Below the pieces are notes generated by a model. That model was given only the letters and a program-made list of their open reading frames with translations, was not told the origin of the DNA and made no database searches. From assembly GCF_001995985.1 (NCBI RefSeq), contig NZ_MUFC01000003.1, positions 62,001-126,000 on the forward strand: a stretch of 64,000 nt of DNA, given 5' to 3'. The stretch is from Salinivibrio sharmensis (GTDB lineage: Bacteria; Pseudomonadota; Gammaproteobacteria; Enterobacterales; Vibrionaceae). The translations under genes and the position numbers were made by a program. Shown here one piece after another: positions 9,185 through 17,577 of the stretch; position 1 is the first letter of the stretch, and each line of letters starts with the position of its first letter.

Positions 9185-11062
9185 ATGGTTGATAGCGGAA
9201 CATCGTATCGTGACAAAGTATCCCAGCTAATCAGTTGGGGGCATTGGTTTAGCTTTTTTAACATCATTGCCGCTATGTTGCTGGGCACGCGCTACATCAG
9301 CCAATCAGGATGGCCTGAAACGCTATTAGGGCAAAGCTACTTAGTGTTCAACTGGGTTGGGCACTTTGGCTTTCTGGTGTTTGCGCTGTATATTCTGATT
9401 ATTTTCCCGGCCAGTTTTCTTATCCCCTCCCAGCGGTTAATGCGGCTGTTTGCCGTACTGGTTGCCACCGTTGGGATGATGGTGCTGCTGCTTGATATTT
9501 ACGCTTACCAAACCCTGCACCTTCACCTTAACCCATTGGTGTGGGAGCTGCTGTTAAGTGGCGAAAAAACCGATATGAATGCGCATTGGCAGTACTTGTT
9601 TATTGCCGTGCCCGCCATTTTTATCTTAGAGCTGATTATTGCCGAATGGGTGTGGCGCAAACTGCGCAAACTGACGCGCAAGCGTATTGGTATCCCGGTT
9701 GCTGCCGCCTTCGCGCTTTGCTTTATCTCTAGCCATCTTATCCATATTTGGGCGGATGCCTTTATCTATAGCCCGGTCACCGCACAACGCTCCACCTTCC
9801 CGGTCTCCTATCCGATGACCGCGAAAACCTTTATGGAAAAGTATGGCTTGCTCGACAGGCAAGAGTATCAGCGCTTACGTGAACAACGCGGGCAGGAAAC
9901 CAGCGAAGTGATTCGCTACCCTCTCAAGCCACTTGCGTTCGCTCCGGATGCCAACAAGTATCAGAAAAACTTACTGATGGTGATGGTAGAGGGGCTACGC
10001 GCGGACATGGTAAATCCAGTGACCATGCCTCACCTTCACCAGTTTGCTAACCAAAACCTGTGGTTTAAAAATCACTTTAGCAGCAGCAATGATGACATGG
10101 CGGGATTGTTTGGCTTTTTCTATGGCCTACCTGGCAGTTATGCGCAAAGCGCCCGTACCGAGGGGCTGCGTCCGGTACTGATAGAAACCCTCAAACAGCG
10201 TGATTATCAACTGGGGCTGTTTAGTGGCGATCATTTCGCCAACCCCATTTATTATCAAAGCATTTTCAGCCAAGCGCTTGAACGCGATAGCCAATCGGAT
10301 GCACCCGCTTGGCAAGCCGATGCCAATGCCGTCAGCACGATGCAAAATTGGCTGGGAAGTCGCGAAACCGACAAGCCATGGTTTGGTTACCTGGAATTGG
10401 CAACCGTGAATGAATATGAGCAAGGTGGTGGCTACCCACAGCCTTTTCAGCCGGCGCTGGATAGTGCCATGGCAGGGGTCGATACCCAGACAAGCTTGGT
10501 ATTGAAAAACAGTTATAATAACGCCGCACATTATGTTGACGATCAACTTGGCCGCTTGCTTAAGCACCTAGAGCAGTCAGGCCAGTTGGACAACACCGTA
10601 GTGATGATCACTGCCAATCACGGGATGGAGTTTAACGAAACCGGGCTCAACAGTTGGGGCTCAAACTCAAACTACAGTCGATATCAGTTACAAGTGCCCA
10701 TGATTATGCATTGGCCCAACCAAGATGCGGAGCAAATTGAGCACTATAGCAGCCATCTTGATGTCGCTCCTACGCTGATGGAATCCATGCTATCGGTCAG
10801 CTCTCCGGCGGAGACGTATAGCAGTGGAACCAACTTGTTCGAGCTTAAAAACCGTCCACGTAAATGGGTGCTCGCTGGCGATAGCCGAGATATCGTGGTG
10901 GTGCAACCGCAAAAAACCACCGTGGTGGATAAATTTGGCAACTATAAAGTGTTTGATAAACACTACACGCCGCTGCCAGAAGGGAAACCGCAATTGTCAC
11001 TGCTGATGCAAGTGATGCATGAACTGAAACGCTTTTATTATCCCGAAGAGCCGTCGTCGTGA
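9185..11062 (+). CDS. yejM: LPS-regulating inner-membrane protein YejM/PbgA/LapC
   Basis: Essential-class inner-membrane protein that in E. coli senses periplasmic-leaflet LPS and controls LpxC turnover through LapB-FtsH. The 625-residue chain starts with about five membrane segments (roughly residues 20-185), has a short basic linker (WRKLRKLTRKR), and ends with a large periplasmic alkaline-phosphatase/sulfatase-fold domain (LMVMVEGLRADMVN near residue 270, TANHGMEFNETG near residue 478). The hydrolase fold is present, but in E. coli the protein is thought to act as a sensor rather than an enzyme. It is somewhat longer than E. coli YejM (586). The ribosome-binding site AGAGAAGA is at a slightly long distance. 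Confidence 0.93.
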   Translation: MVDSGTSYRDKVSQLISWGHWFSFFNIIAAMLLGTRYISQSGWPETLLGQSYLVFNWVGHFGFLVFALYILIIFPASFLIPSQRLMRLFAVLVATVGMMVLLLDIYAYQTLHLHLNPLVWELLLSGEKTDMNAHWQYLFIAVPAIFILELIIAEWVWRKLRKLTRKRIGIPVAAAFALCFISSHLIHIWADAFIYSPVTAQRSTFPVSYPMTAKTFMEKYGLLDRQEYQRLREQRGQETSEVIRYPLKPLAFAPDANKYQKNLLMVMVEGLRADMVNPVTMPHLHQFANQNLWFKNHFSSSNDDMAGLFGFFYGLPGSYAQSARTEGLRPVLIETLKQRDYQLGLFSGDHFANPIYYQSIFSQALERDSQSDAPAWQADANAVSTMQNWLGSRETDKPWFGYLELATVNEYEQGGGYPQPFQPALDSAMAGVDTQTSLVLKNSYNNAAHYVDDQLGRLLKHLEQSGQLDNTVVMITANHGMEFNETGLNSWGSNSNYSRYQLQVPMIMHWPNQDAEQIEHYSSHLDVAPTLMESMLSVSSPAETYSSGTNLFELKNRPRKWVLAGDSRDIVVVQPQKTTVVDKFGNYKVFDKHYTPLPEGKPQLSLLMQVMHELKRFYYPEEPSS

Positions 11063-11079
11063 TAAGAAAAGCGCAGAGG

Positions 11080-11113
11080 AAAGCGTCACTTCACCTCGCT
11101 ATGTTGACGCTTT
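11080..11113 (+). terminator. Candidate terminator after yejM
   Basis: Stem AAAGCGTCA / TGACGCTTT (11080-11088 and 11105-11113) with a 16-base loop, then TTTAAT. The T-run is short, so this is a weak call. Confidence 0.45.
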
Positions 11114-11158
11114 AATAGCCAAACGGTTGAAAAACCGAAAAACAATTCCCCTTGGCAA

Positions 11159-11187
11159 TTGACACCCACCAGGCCGATTCGTAATAT
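11159..11187 (+). promoter_or_regulatory. Promoter of tRNA-Pro
   Basis: Consensus -35 TTGACA (11159-11164) and -10 TAATAT (11182-11187) separated by exactly 17 bases. The -10 ends 10 bases before the mature tRNA, as expected for a short 5' leader. Confidence 0.85.
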
Positions 11188-11197
11188 AGCGTTTAGT

Positions 11198-11274
11198 CGG
11201 TCTGTAGCGCAGCCTGGTAGCGCACTGTCATGGGGTGTCAGGGGTCGCTGGTTCAAATCCAGTCAGACCGACCA
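11198..11274 (+). tRNA. proL: tRNA-Pro(GGG)
   Basis: A 77-base tRNA including an encoded CCA end. The acceptor pairs CGGTCTG with CAGACCG, the D arm is GCGC...GCGC, the anticodon loop ATGGGGT gives anticodon GGG (reads CCC/CCU), and the T loop is TTCAAAT. The anticodon stem CTGTC/GTCAG contains one T-T mismatch, as remembered for E. coli proL. It has its own promoter and terminator. Confidence 0.97.
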
Positions 11275-11280
11275 CTATTT

Positions 11281-11312
11281 AAGCCCACCGTTCATCGAAC
11301 GGTGGGCTTTTT
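11281..11312 (+). terminator. Terminator of tRNA-Pro
   Basis: Stem AAGCCCACCGTTC / GAACGGTGGGCTT with a 3-base loop, followed by TTT, starting six bases after the tRNA. Confidence 0.92.
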
Positions 11313-11335
11313 CGTATGTGCGCATAAAGGACAAG

Positions 11336-13402
11336 TTACTTCGCTTGTCGCCCGACAAACGCCGCAACCACGGTATCGTCGCCAAGTTGGCGAGAAAACA
11401 CATAGGCACCCGCTTGGGGGATGGCTTGATGCTTGCCTGCACCAATAGCCGGGTGATCTTGCCTAAACTGGCCCACTTTACGCCAATGGTTTAGTAAGTC
11501 CGCTTGCATAGCGTTGCGCTGCCATATCATGTCTGAACGAGTGCCTTGATGGAAATCGTCCCCGTAAGGGCCCAAGTCACGTCCGACTTCATCACCATAG
11601 AACACTTGTACCGCACCGGGCGCTAGCAACAGTGCATTGGCAGCCCCCCGCTGCATGCTGGCGTCTTTAAAGCGACTGAAAAAGAGCTCAGTATCATGGG
11701 AAGACATATAACTTACCGGAATGAAATCGGCCTCTTTTGCCATAGTGTCGGCATATGCTTGATAAGTGTCTTGCATTTCACTGAGGCAATACGCTCCCTT
11801 GTCCATCTGCTTTTGCAAATCGAAATTAATCAGCGCATCAAAGCCTTGGTCAAAATACGGGCTGCGATAAGCACGGTGGCCCCATACCTCTCCCATCATC
11901 CAAAACGGCTCTCCCGTTTTGTCATGTTCACGCCGCCACGTCTCTAACGCCGCCGAGGCTTGCGATTTCAATGCTCGCCAAACCTCGCCATCGACATGCT
12001 TGACCGTATCCACCCGAAAACCATCAATACCGAAACGCTCTACCCATTGGGTTTGCCATTCAAGTAAGTAATCACTCACGGTATAGTTATCGCGCGCTTC
12101 AACACGGGTACCTGGGTTGTTGAGTAGCCATTGCGGTGGCGTCACTAGCTGATCGGATTCCGTTTTAAAATCCGGTAGCCCTGCTAGTGTCAGGGTTTTA
12201 TCACTGCTGCCGGGCTGATCATAACCAGGTAACCCAGCTCGCACCCAGTCTTTGCCCCACCACTGGTGCCAGTGGGTGCTCTTGTAGTCAATTGCCTGAT
12301 GGAAGTCATGCCAACTTTGCCCCTTATCGGGCTGCCAATCTTGCCACCTTTCTGGCAAGTCAGCGTCATTGACGACATTAATCCCGTCTTGCTGTAAGTC
12401 CGCCAGCGTGGCATAACCTGGGTGGTTGACCACAGCGTCAAGAAACACTTTTAGGCCGCGCTGGTGCGCTTCATCCACCAGGGTTTTGAGCACGGCGTCA
12501 TCACCAAAGTTGTTGTCTACTTGGGTAAAGTCACGTGACCAGTAACCGTGGTAGGCATAAAAAGGAAAACTACCTTTGCTTCCGCCTCCAACAAAGCCAT
12601 GGACTTGCTCGACAATCGGCGATAACCAGATCACATCTGTGCCGAGCGACTGGATATAATCCAGTTTATCGATTACCCCTTGCAGATCCCCACCATGAAA
12701 AGTGCCGATGTTCCGTGCATCATCTTGATGACGCCCATAACTGTGATCGTTGCTCGGATCGCCATTGTTAAACCTGTCTACCATCACAAAATAGATATTG
12801 GCATTCCGGTAACTAAACGTAGAAGAAGGCGCGTCAACGGGGGCCAATAACACCAAGCCACCGCTGTTCGCTGCCGGCGTCAGTGTGACACGTTGATCTT
12901 TTACACTCACCACTTGGCCACTGAGCGCCTCTTTTAGCTGGGTACCTTCAGCAAAGCTATCGCCAAGTTGCAGAGTGACAGGCCCGCCTTGATACTGCTG
13001 GCATTGCACATCCGGCAAAGGCCGTTTAAAGGTGGAGGCCGTCTTTTTCGGCTCACGTTTTACGCGTAATGTGCGTGTATCTGATTGATAATAAAAGCCA
13101 TAGTCACCAGCAAAACGAATAGTGAGATCAAAGGTGCTGGCAGTGTCGCACTTAAGCGGTATCGGCGTATTAAACTTAGCCTTCGAGGGGGTATTCGCTT
13201 GGCACTCACCGTCAACACCGTCCACCGTGACTTGGTACGTGTTTTTTCCCAATGCGAAGACCGCAGGTGCGTCTGCGCTGAGTGGCTTATCGGCTTGTGT
13301 GGTTGAGGTGGTCACCGTGATATGAGGAGAGGCTGCGGCTGTCATTGAAAGCGAAGCGGCTATCGCGATAGCGAGCCGCTGCCAAGTAAATACAGGGGTC
13401 AT
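11336..13402 (-). CDS. malS: Periplasmic alpha-amylase, MalS-like (GH13)
   Basis: Glycoside hydrolase family 13 alpha-amylase, 688 residues, close in size and layout to E. coli MalS (676). An N-terminal signal peptide (about residues 1-25) directs it to the periplasm or outside. Residues about 26-195 form a beta-rich N-terminal region containing four cysteines (67, 85, 134 and others nearby). The GH13 barrel starts near NIYFVMVDRFNNGD. Catalytic regions are all present: DAVVNH (322-327), GFRVD with nucleophile Asp465, GEVW with acid/base Glu505, and SSHD with Asp570. It would hydrolyse maltodextrins. It is a single gene on the minus strand; a GGATGA/TCATCC pair about 100-120 bases upstream resembles MalT-box cores but is unproven. 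Confidence 0.9.
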   Translation of the reverse strand: MTPVFTWQRLAIAIAASLSMTAAASPHITVTTSTTQADKPLSADAPAVFALGKNTYQVTVDGVDGECQANTPSKAKFNTPIPLKCDTASTFDLTIRFAGDYGFYYQSDTRTLRVKREPKKTASTFKRPLPDVQCQQYQGGPVTLQLGDSFAEGTQLKEALSGQVVSVKDQRVTLTPAANSGGLVLLAPVDAPSSTFSYRNANIYFVMVDRFNNGDPSNDHSYGRHQDDARNIGTFHGGDLQGVIDKLDYIQSLGTDVIWLSPIVEQVHGFVGGGSKGSFPFYAYHGYWSRDFTQVDNNFGDDAVLKTLVDEAHQRGLKVFLDAVVNHPGYATLADLQQDGINVVNDADLPERWQDWQPDKGQSWHDFHQAIDYKSTHWHQWWGKDWVRAGLPGYDQPGSSDKTLTLAGLPDFKTESDQLVTPPQWLLNNPGTRVEARDNYTVSDYLLEWQTQWVERFGIDGFRVDTVKHVDGEVWRALKSQASAALETWRREHDKTGEPFWMMGEVWGHRAYRSPYFDQGFDALINFDLQKQMDKGAYCLSEMQDTYQAYADTMAKEADFIPVSYMSSHDTELFFSRFKDASMQRGAANALLLAPGAVQVFYGDEVGRDLGPYGDDFHQGTRSDMIWQRNAMQADLLNHWRKVGQFRQDHPAIGAGKHQAIPQAGAYVFSRQLGDDTVVAAFVGRQAK

Positions 13403-13559
13403 GATCGTACTCCTTGCGATTTTCTTATAGGATAAAAAACCCGCAAGCGGTTGACATCATTCCCGCTTCTGCGCCCTAAAACTGTGAGCGATGACCATCA
13501 AAGGATGAGCCTAATCCATCATCCATTGCTCGCTTTATTGGCAACAGCATGGTGAAACA

Positions 13560-16505
13560 TCAATCATTCTCCACCCCCAAAAGCTCGCCAATATCGGCAG
13601 CAGGAGCTGGACGACGATATAAATAACCTTGTCCAAAGGTGCAGCCTAGCTCATGCAGTATGGTCTGTTGATGTAGCGTTTCAATCCCTTCCGCCACCAC
13701 GCCAATCCCCAAGCTATCTGCCATCGCAATCATTGCTGAAACAATGGCAACCTCTTCTTCATCGGGCGACTGGCTTTGAATATCTTTGATAAAGTGACGG
13801 TCAATTTTTAGTTTCGAGATCGGATAACGTTTTAGGTACGCCATCGAAGAATAGCCCGTACCAAAGTCATCAATTGCTATCCCAACCCCCTTTTCACGCG
13901 GCTGTTCGAGAACACGTAACGCATTGGCTTGATTTTCGATCAAAGTGTTTTCCGTGATCTCCAGCTCTAAAAAGCGTGGATCTGCGCCAGTTTGCTCTAA
14001 TGCCTCGGCTACCACTTGGGTAAAAGTAACATCCGCGAGATTGCGCGGCGAAATGTTCACGGCCATGGAGATCAGCGCCCCCGCATCATGCCACGCTTTT
14101 AATTGGCGACAGCCGGTTTCCACCACCCATCGGGTAATATCATGAATGATTGAGCGCTCTTCAGCGACCTCGATAAAATGAAGGGGAGACAGCAAGCCGC
14201 GTTCAGGATGATGCCAACGCAGTAATGCCTCGACACCTACAATTTGCCCTGTCACCAGATCCACTTGCGGCTGATAAAAGAGCGCTAGCTCTTCATTTTG
14301 CACGCATTGTCGCAACTCCACCGCTAAACGTAGCTTGTGGTTGGCATCAATGGTTAATGCATCATCATAGAACGCATAAGTATTGCGGCCCGACTTTTTG
14401 GCATGATACATGGCCGAATCGGCGAACGTGAGGAGCTCTTCGGTACTCGACGTATCGTCTGGGTATTGCGCAATACCAATACTTACCCCAATTTGCGCAT
14501 CAATGCCGCCGTCGAGGACAAACAAGCGGTTCATGGCGTGGATCACGTCTTCCGACAAGCGAATGCAAGCTGCGTTATCAGTATGAATCAAGCGCAGGAT
14601 GACAAACTCGTCGCCCCCCAAACGCGCCAAAGTGTCACCCTCAGCAAGCAAGCCATGTAAGCGCTCACTGACCAACTTCAACAACTCATCGCCCACCGCG
14701 TGGCCATGGCTGTCATTGACGAACTTAAACTGGTCAAGGTCCAGAAACATCAAGGCTATCTGATTGCGCTGAACCGACTGCATGCTCATCGCTTGACGAA
14801 CCCGGGACGTTAACAACAGACGATTTGGCAGCCCGGTTAACGAATCATAATGGGCTAAATCAATCAGTTTTTTCTCTGAATCTTTAAGCTTGGTGATATC
14901 CGAGAACACCCCAATATAATTAACCACATTATCAGCCTCATCTTTCACCACGCTGATAGAGAGTCGCTGGGGGTACACTACGCCATCTTTGCGTCGATTC
15001 CATATTTCGCCTTTCCACCGCCCGTGGTCGACAATTTGCTGCCACATTTCAGTGAAGAACGATTTGTCATGGCGACCAGAGTTCAAAATGGCCGGCGTGG
15101 CACCAATGACCTCGCTTTCTTGATAGCCAGTAATGGCACTGAACCCGCCATTCACTGCGACAATTTTCCCTTCCGCATCGGTAATCAGCACCCCTTCACT
15201 GGACTGCTCGAAAATTTTTGCATTGAGCATTAGCTTTCTTTCTACTTCAAGACGTTCTGACACATCATGAATCACAGAAAAAAGCAGCTTGGCATGGCCA
15301 ATGGTAATCGGTGAAGAATGGACTTCCACTTGCCGCACCTCACCACTTTTAAGCCGATGCGAGAAGATAAAACAGTTTTTCGCACGCTGTTGCGCCTGCG
15401 AGAGGCTTTCTTTAAGGGTATTACCGGTTTGAGTATTGATATCACTGATCCGCATCGACGTCAGTGAGGCATGGTCATAGCCATAAAACTGCTGCGCACT
15501 GTCATTGGCATCAAGAATATCGCCCGTTTTCGCATCGAGGAGCATCATCACAGCGTCGTGACGTTTAAAAATGCTTCTGAAGCGGTAGCTATCATCCACC
15601 ACTCGCCCTATCGATTGGGCAAAGCTGCGCCCCGCGTTGTAACGGCCATAAAGCCCTCCCAGCCAAAAAAGCAAAATAATCGTACCGACAACCCACACCG
15701 AGGGGTGAGGATGTAGCCCTTTCCACCCCGACTGAGGCACTCCCAGTAAACGCCAATCCCCCGACGGCAAATTGACCGTGACCGTCTCAGGCGACTGGCT
15801 CAGTACCGACGTGTCACCATAAACCGTGGTAAATAGTTGCTCAGATTCGCGTTTTTCCTGTAATACCGCACGGACAGGATAGTTTTCTCCTTGCTTAAAA
15901 CTGGCGGAGAACAAACTATCGATATCTAACACCGTAGATAACACCCCCCAAGGCAGACCGGTGTTTTGGTTGACTATCGACTGCCTGGCAATCAACGCTG
16001 TCCCACCTTGTATGAGCTCAACAGGTCCGGATATAACAGGCTGTCTTGAGGCATAAGCCGCACGAACGCTCTCTAGTTGTTCGGGAATATCATGATAATG
16101 GGTGCCCAATAAGGAGGACTCTAACGTGTTAGGGTAAACGTGGCTGATCACCCAGTTTCGCGCCGCGCCAAAATTAAGAATATAGGGCGTTTTACCTCTA
16201 AGCTGGCCGGCAAAGCGGGAAAATTCATCCTGGTCAAGCTCAGGGTTCAAGCTGATATAGGTGGCAAGTCCGTGACTTAAATCCAAATTCTGTGTCACTT
16301 TCAGCTCAATACGAGAGCGATAGGCCAGCAGCGCCCGTTGCACCTCTTTCACTTCTTGATCATGCGCTTGTTGGTACAGCCAAAACTCCACTGAGGCCAC
16401 AGAGAAAGCAAAGACCAAAATGGAAATAAGCACATTATAAACAAACCCCACTCGCGCGGAGCGGCGTGCAACTTTATCAAGCGCTGAAGGAACAGCTTGC
16501 TGCAT
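13560..16505 (-). CDS. CHASE-PAS-PAS-GGDEF-EAL cyclic-di-GMP protein
   Basis: Membrane sensor of 981 residues that could both make and degrade c-di-GMP. Order: membrane segment about 20-43; periplasmic CHASE-type sensory domain about 60-255; membrane segment about 268-288; PAS domains about 310-418 and 428-540; GGDEF about 545-712; EAL about 725-975. The GGDEF motif (630-634) is intact, but the inhibitory I-site, which should be RxxD five residues earlier, reads AEGD (621-624). The EAL module retains its signature (759-761, EALLR), ELEITE, DDFGTGYSS, KLKIDRHFI and EGIE, so phosphodiesterase activity is plausible. Ligand and net activity are unknown. It is monocistronic with no clear terminator. 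Confidence 0.88.
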   Translation of the reverse strand: MQQAVPSALDKVARRSARVGFVYNVLISILVFAFSVASVEFWLYQQAHDQEVKEVQRALLAYRSRIELKVTQNLDLSHGLATYISLNPELDQDEFSRFAGQLRGKTPYILNFGAARNWVISHVYPNTLESSLLGTHYHDIPEQLESVRAAYASRQPVISGPVELIQGGTALIARQSIVNQNTGLPWGVLSTVLDIDSLFSASFKQGENYPVRAVLQEKRESEQLFTTVYGDTSVLSQSPETVTVNLPSGDWRLLGVPQSGWKGLHPHPSVWVVGTIILLFWLGGLYGRYNAGRSFAQSIGRVVDDSYRFRSIFKRHDAVMMLLDAKTGDILDANDSAQQFYGYDHASLTSMRISDINTQTGNTLKESLSQAQQRAKNCFIFSHRLKSGEVRQVEVHSSPITIGHAKLLFSVIHDVSERLEVERKLMLNAKIFEQSSEGVLITDAEGKIVAVNGGFSAITGYQESEVIGATPAILNSGRHDKSFFTEMWQQIVDHGRWKGEIWNRRKDGVVYPQRLSISVVKDEADNVVNYIGVFSDITKLKDSEKKLIDLAHYDSLTGLPNRLLLTSRVRQAMSMQSVQRNQIALMFLDLDQFKFVNDSHGHAVGDELLKLVSERLHGLLAEGDTLARLGGDEFVILRLIHTDNAACIRLSEDVIHAMNRLFVLDGGIDAQIGVSIGIAQYPDDTSSTEELLTFADSAMYHAKKSGRNTYAFYDDALTIDANHKLRLAVELRQCVQNEELALFYQPQVDLVTGQIVGVEALLRWHHPERGLLSPLHFIEVAEERSIIHDITRWVVETGCRQLKAWHDAGALISMAVNISPRNLADVTFTQVVAEALEQTGADPRFLELEITENTLIENQANALRVLEQPREKGVGIAIDDFGTGYSSMAYLKRYPISKLKIDRHFIKDIQSQSPDEEEVAIVSAMIAMADSLGIGVVAEGIETLHQQTILHELGCTFGQGYLYRRPAPAADIGELLGVEND

Positions 16506-16730
16506 GACGTGATATAACCTTATTTCGCGCGGCTAGCGGAGCGAAAAATAACCAAATTTCAGATGTAGCTCGTGATTATAAAGGGCGTGAACAGATTCGC
16601 CAGTATTACTACTAGGTTTCACAACATCGCGCATAAACAGTATGCTTAAAGTGGTTTTGCTATCAAGCGGTTACACCACTCATCAGGCGTAGCCAAAATC
16701 ACACGCAGCGATTCCAGACAAGGAGCGTAC

Positions 16731-17489
16731 ATGGCAATCACCATAGAGTATGGCCTGCTACTGGTCAGTTTGGGGCTTGTCGCCGGGATAATTAATACAT
16801 TGGCAGGCGGCGGCTCTAACTTAACCTTACCCGCCTTGATGGTGATGGGCATGCCGGCTGATGTCGCCAATGCCACCAATCGCGTGGCAGTGTGGTTACA
16901 ATGTGCTTCAGGCATGGCGGGCTTTCGCCAGCACAATAAACTCGACACCCAAGATATTATCCCTGTTTTAGTCCCTAACTTAGTCGGCGGGTTATGCGGT
17001 GCTTTAGCGGCTGCGTGGCTGCCGGCAAGCTGGGTAAAACCCTTGTTGCTTGGCACCTTGCTAACCATGACGCTGGTGATGCTTATCAAGCCGGCGACGT
17101 TTGGTTCTCCCGAAGGCACGCCTATCAAAAAAGTCTCGTCAACTCCCTCTGCCTGGCTGGGCTTATTACTCGCAGGGTTTTATGGTGGCTTCGTGCAAGC
17201 CGGGGTCGGATTTGTGTTGTTGGCAGCCCTGTGTGGTACGCTTAACTACGATCTAGTCCGCGGTAATGCTCTGAAACTGGCTTGTACACTCGCTTTCACC
17301 ACCTTGTCCTTAATCGTGTTTATCGCTGATGATCTTGTGCGCTGGGTGCCAGGGCTGATTTTAGCCGTTGGCACCATGTTGGGCGCTCGAGTGGCCGTTC
17401 GCTTTGCCATTTCAGCTAACCCCAAGGTGCTTAAAGGCTTCCTGTTTGTGATGACACTGGTTGGCTGTATTGCCGCTTATGCGTTCTAA
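16731..17489 (+). CDS. TSUP family (TauE/SafE) membrane permease
   Basis: Inner-membrane protein of 252 residues in the TauE/SafE (TSUP, DUF81) family, associated with export or uptake of sulfur-containing or organic anions. Seven or eight hydrophobic segments are visible. The two family repeats show as GIINTLAGGGSNLTLPALMVMGMPADVANATNR near the N-terminus and GFYGGFVQAGVGFVLLAAL with GNALKLACTLAF in the second half. AGGAG precedes the ATG by five bases. It stands alone between two minus-strand genes. The substrate cannot be inferred from context. Confidence 0.87.
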   Translation: MAITIEYGLLLVSLGLVAGIINTLAGGGSNLTLPALMVMGMPADVANATNRVAVWLQCASGMAGFRQHNKLDTQDIIPVLVPNLVGGLCGALAAAWLPASWVKPLLLGTLLTMTLVMLIKPATFGSPEGTPIKKVSSTPSAWLGLLLAGFYGGFVQAGVGFVLLAALCGTLNYDLVRGNALKLACTLAFTTLSLIVFIADDLVRWVPGLILAVGTMLGARVAVRFAISANPKVLKGFLFVMTLVGCIAAYAF

Positions 17490-17577
17490 CATCTCACCTT
17501 GTATGTTTGCTCGCCGCATACTTCACGTGCAAGTTGTCGCCACCCTGGTGGTAATATGGCGTACCGCACCAACAACA

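Noticed and set aside
11159-11494. 111-codon ORF across tRNA-Pro
   Set aside because: It runs through a complete tRNA gene, its promoter and its terminator, and overlaps the malS end antisense.
17530-17560. CCACCCTGGTGG palindrome near the topB end
   Set aside because: The loop would be only two bases and there is no T-run, so neither a terminator nor an operator call is supported.
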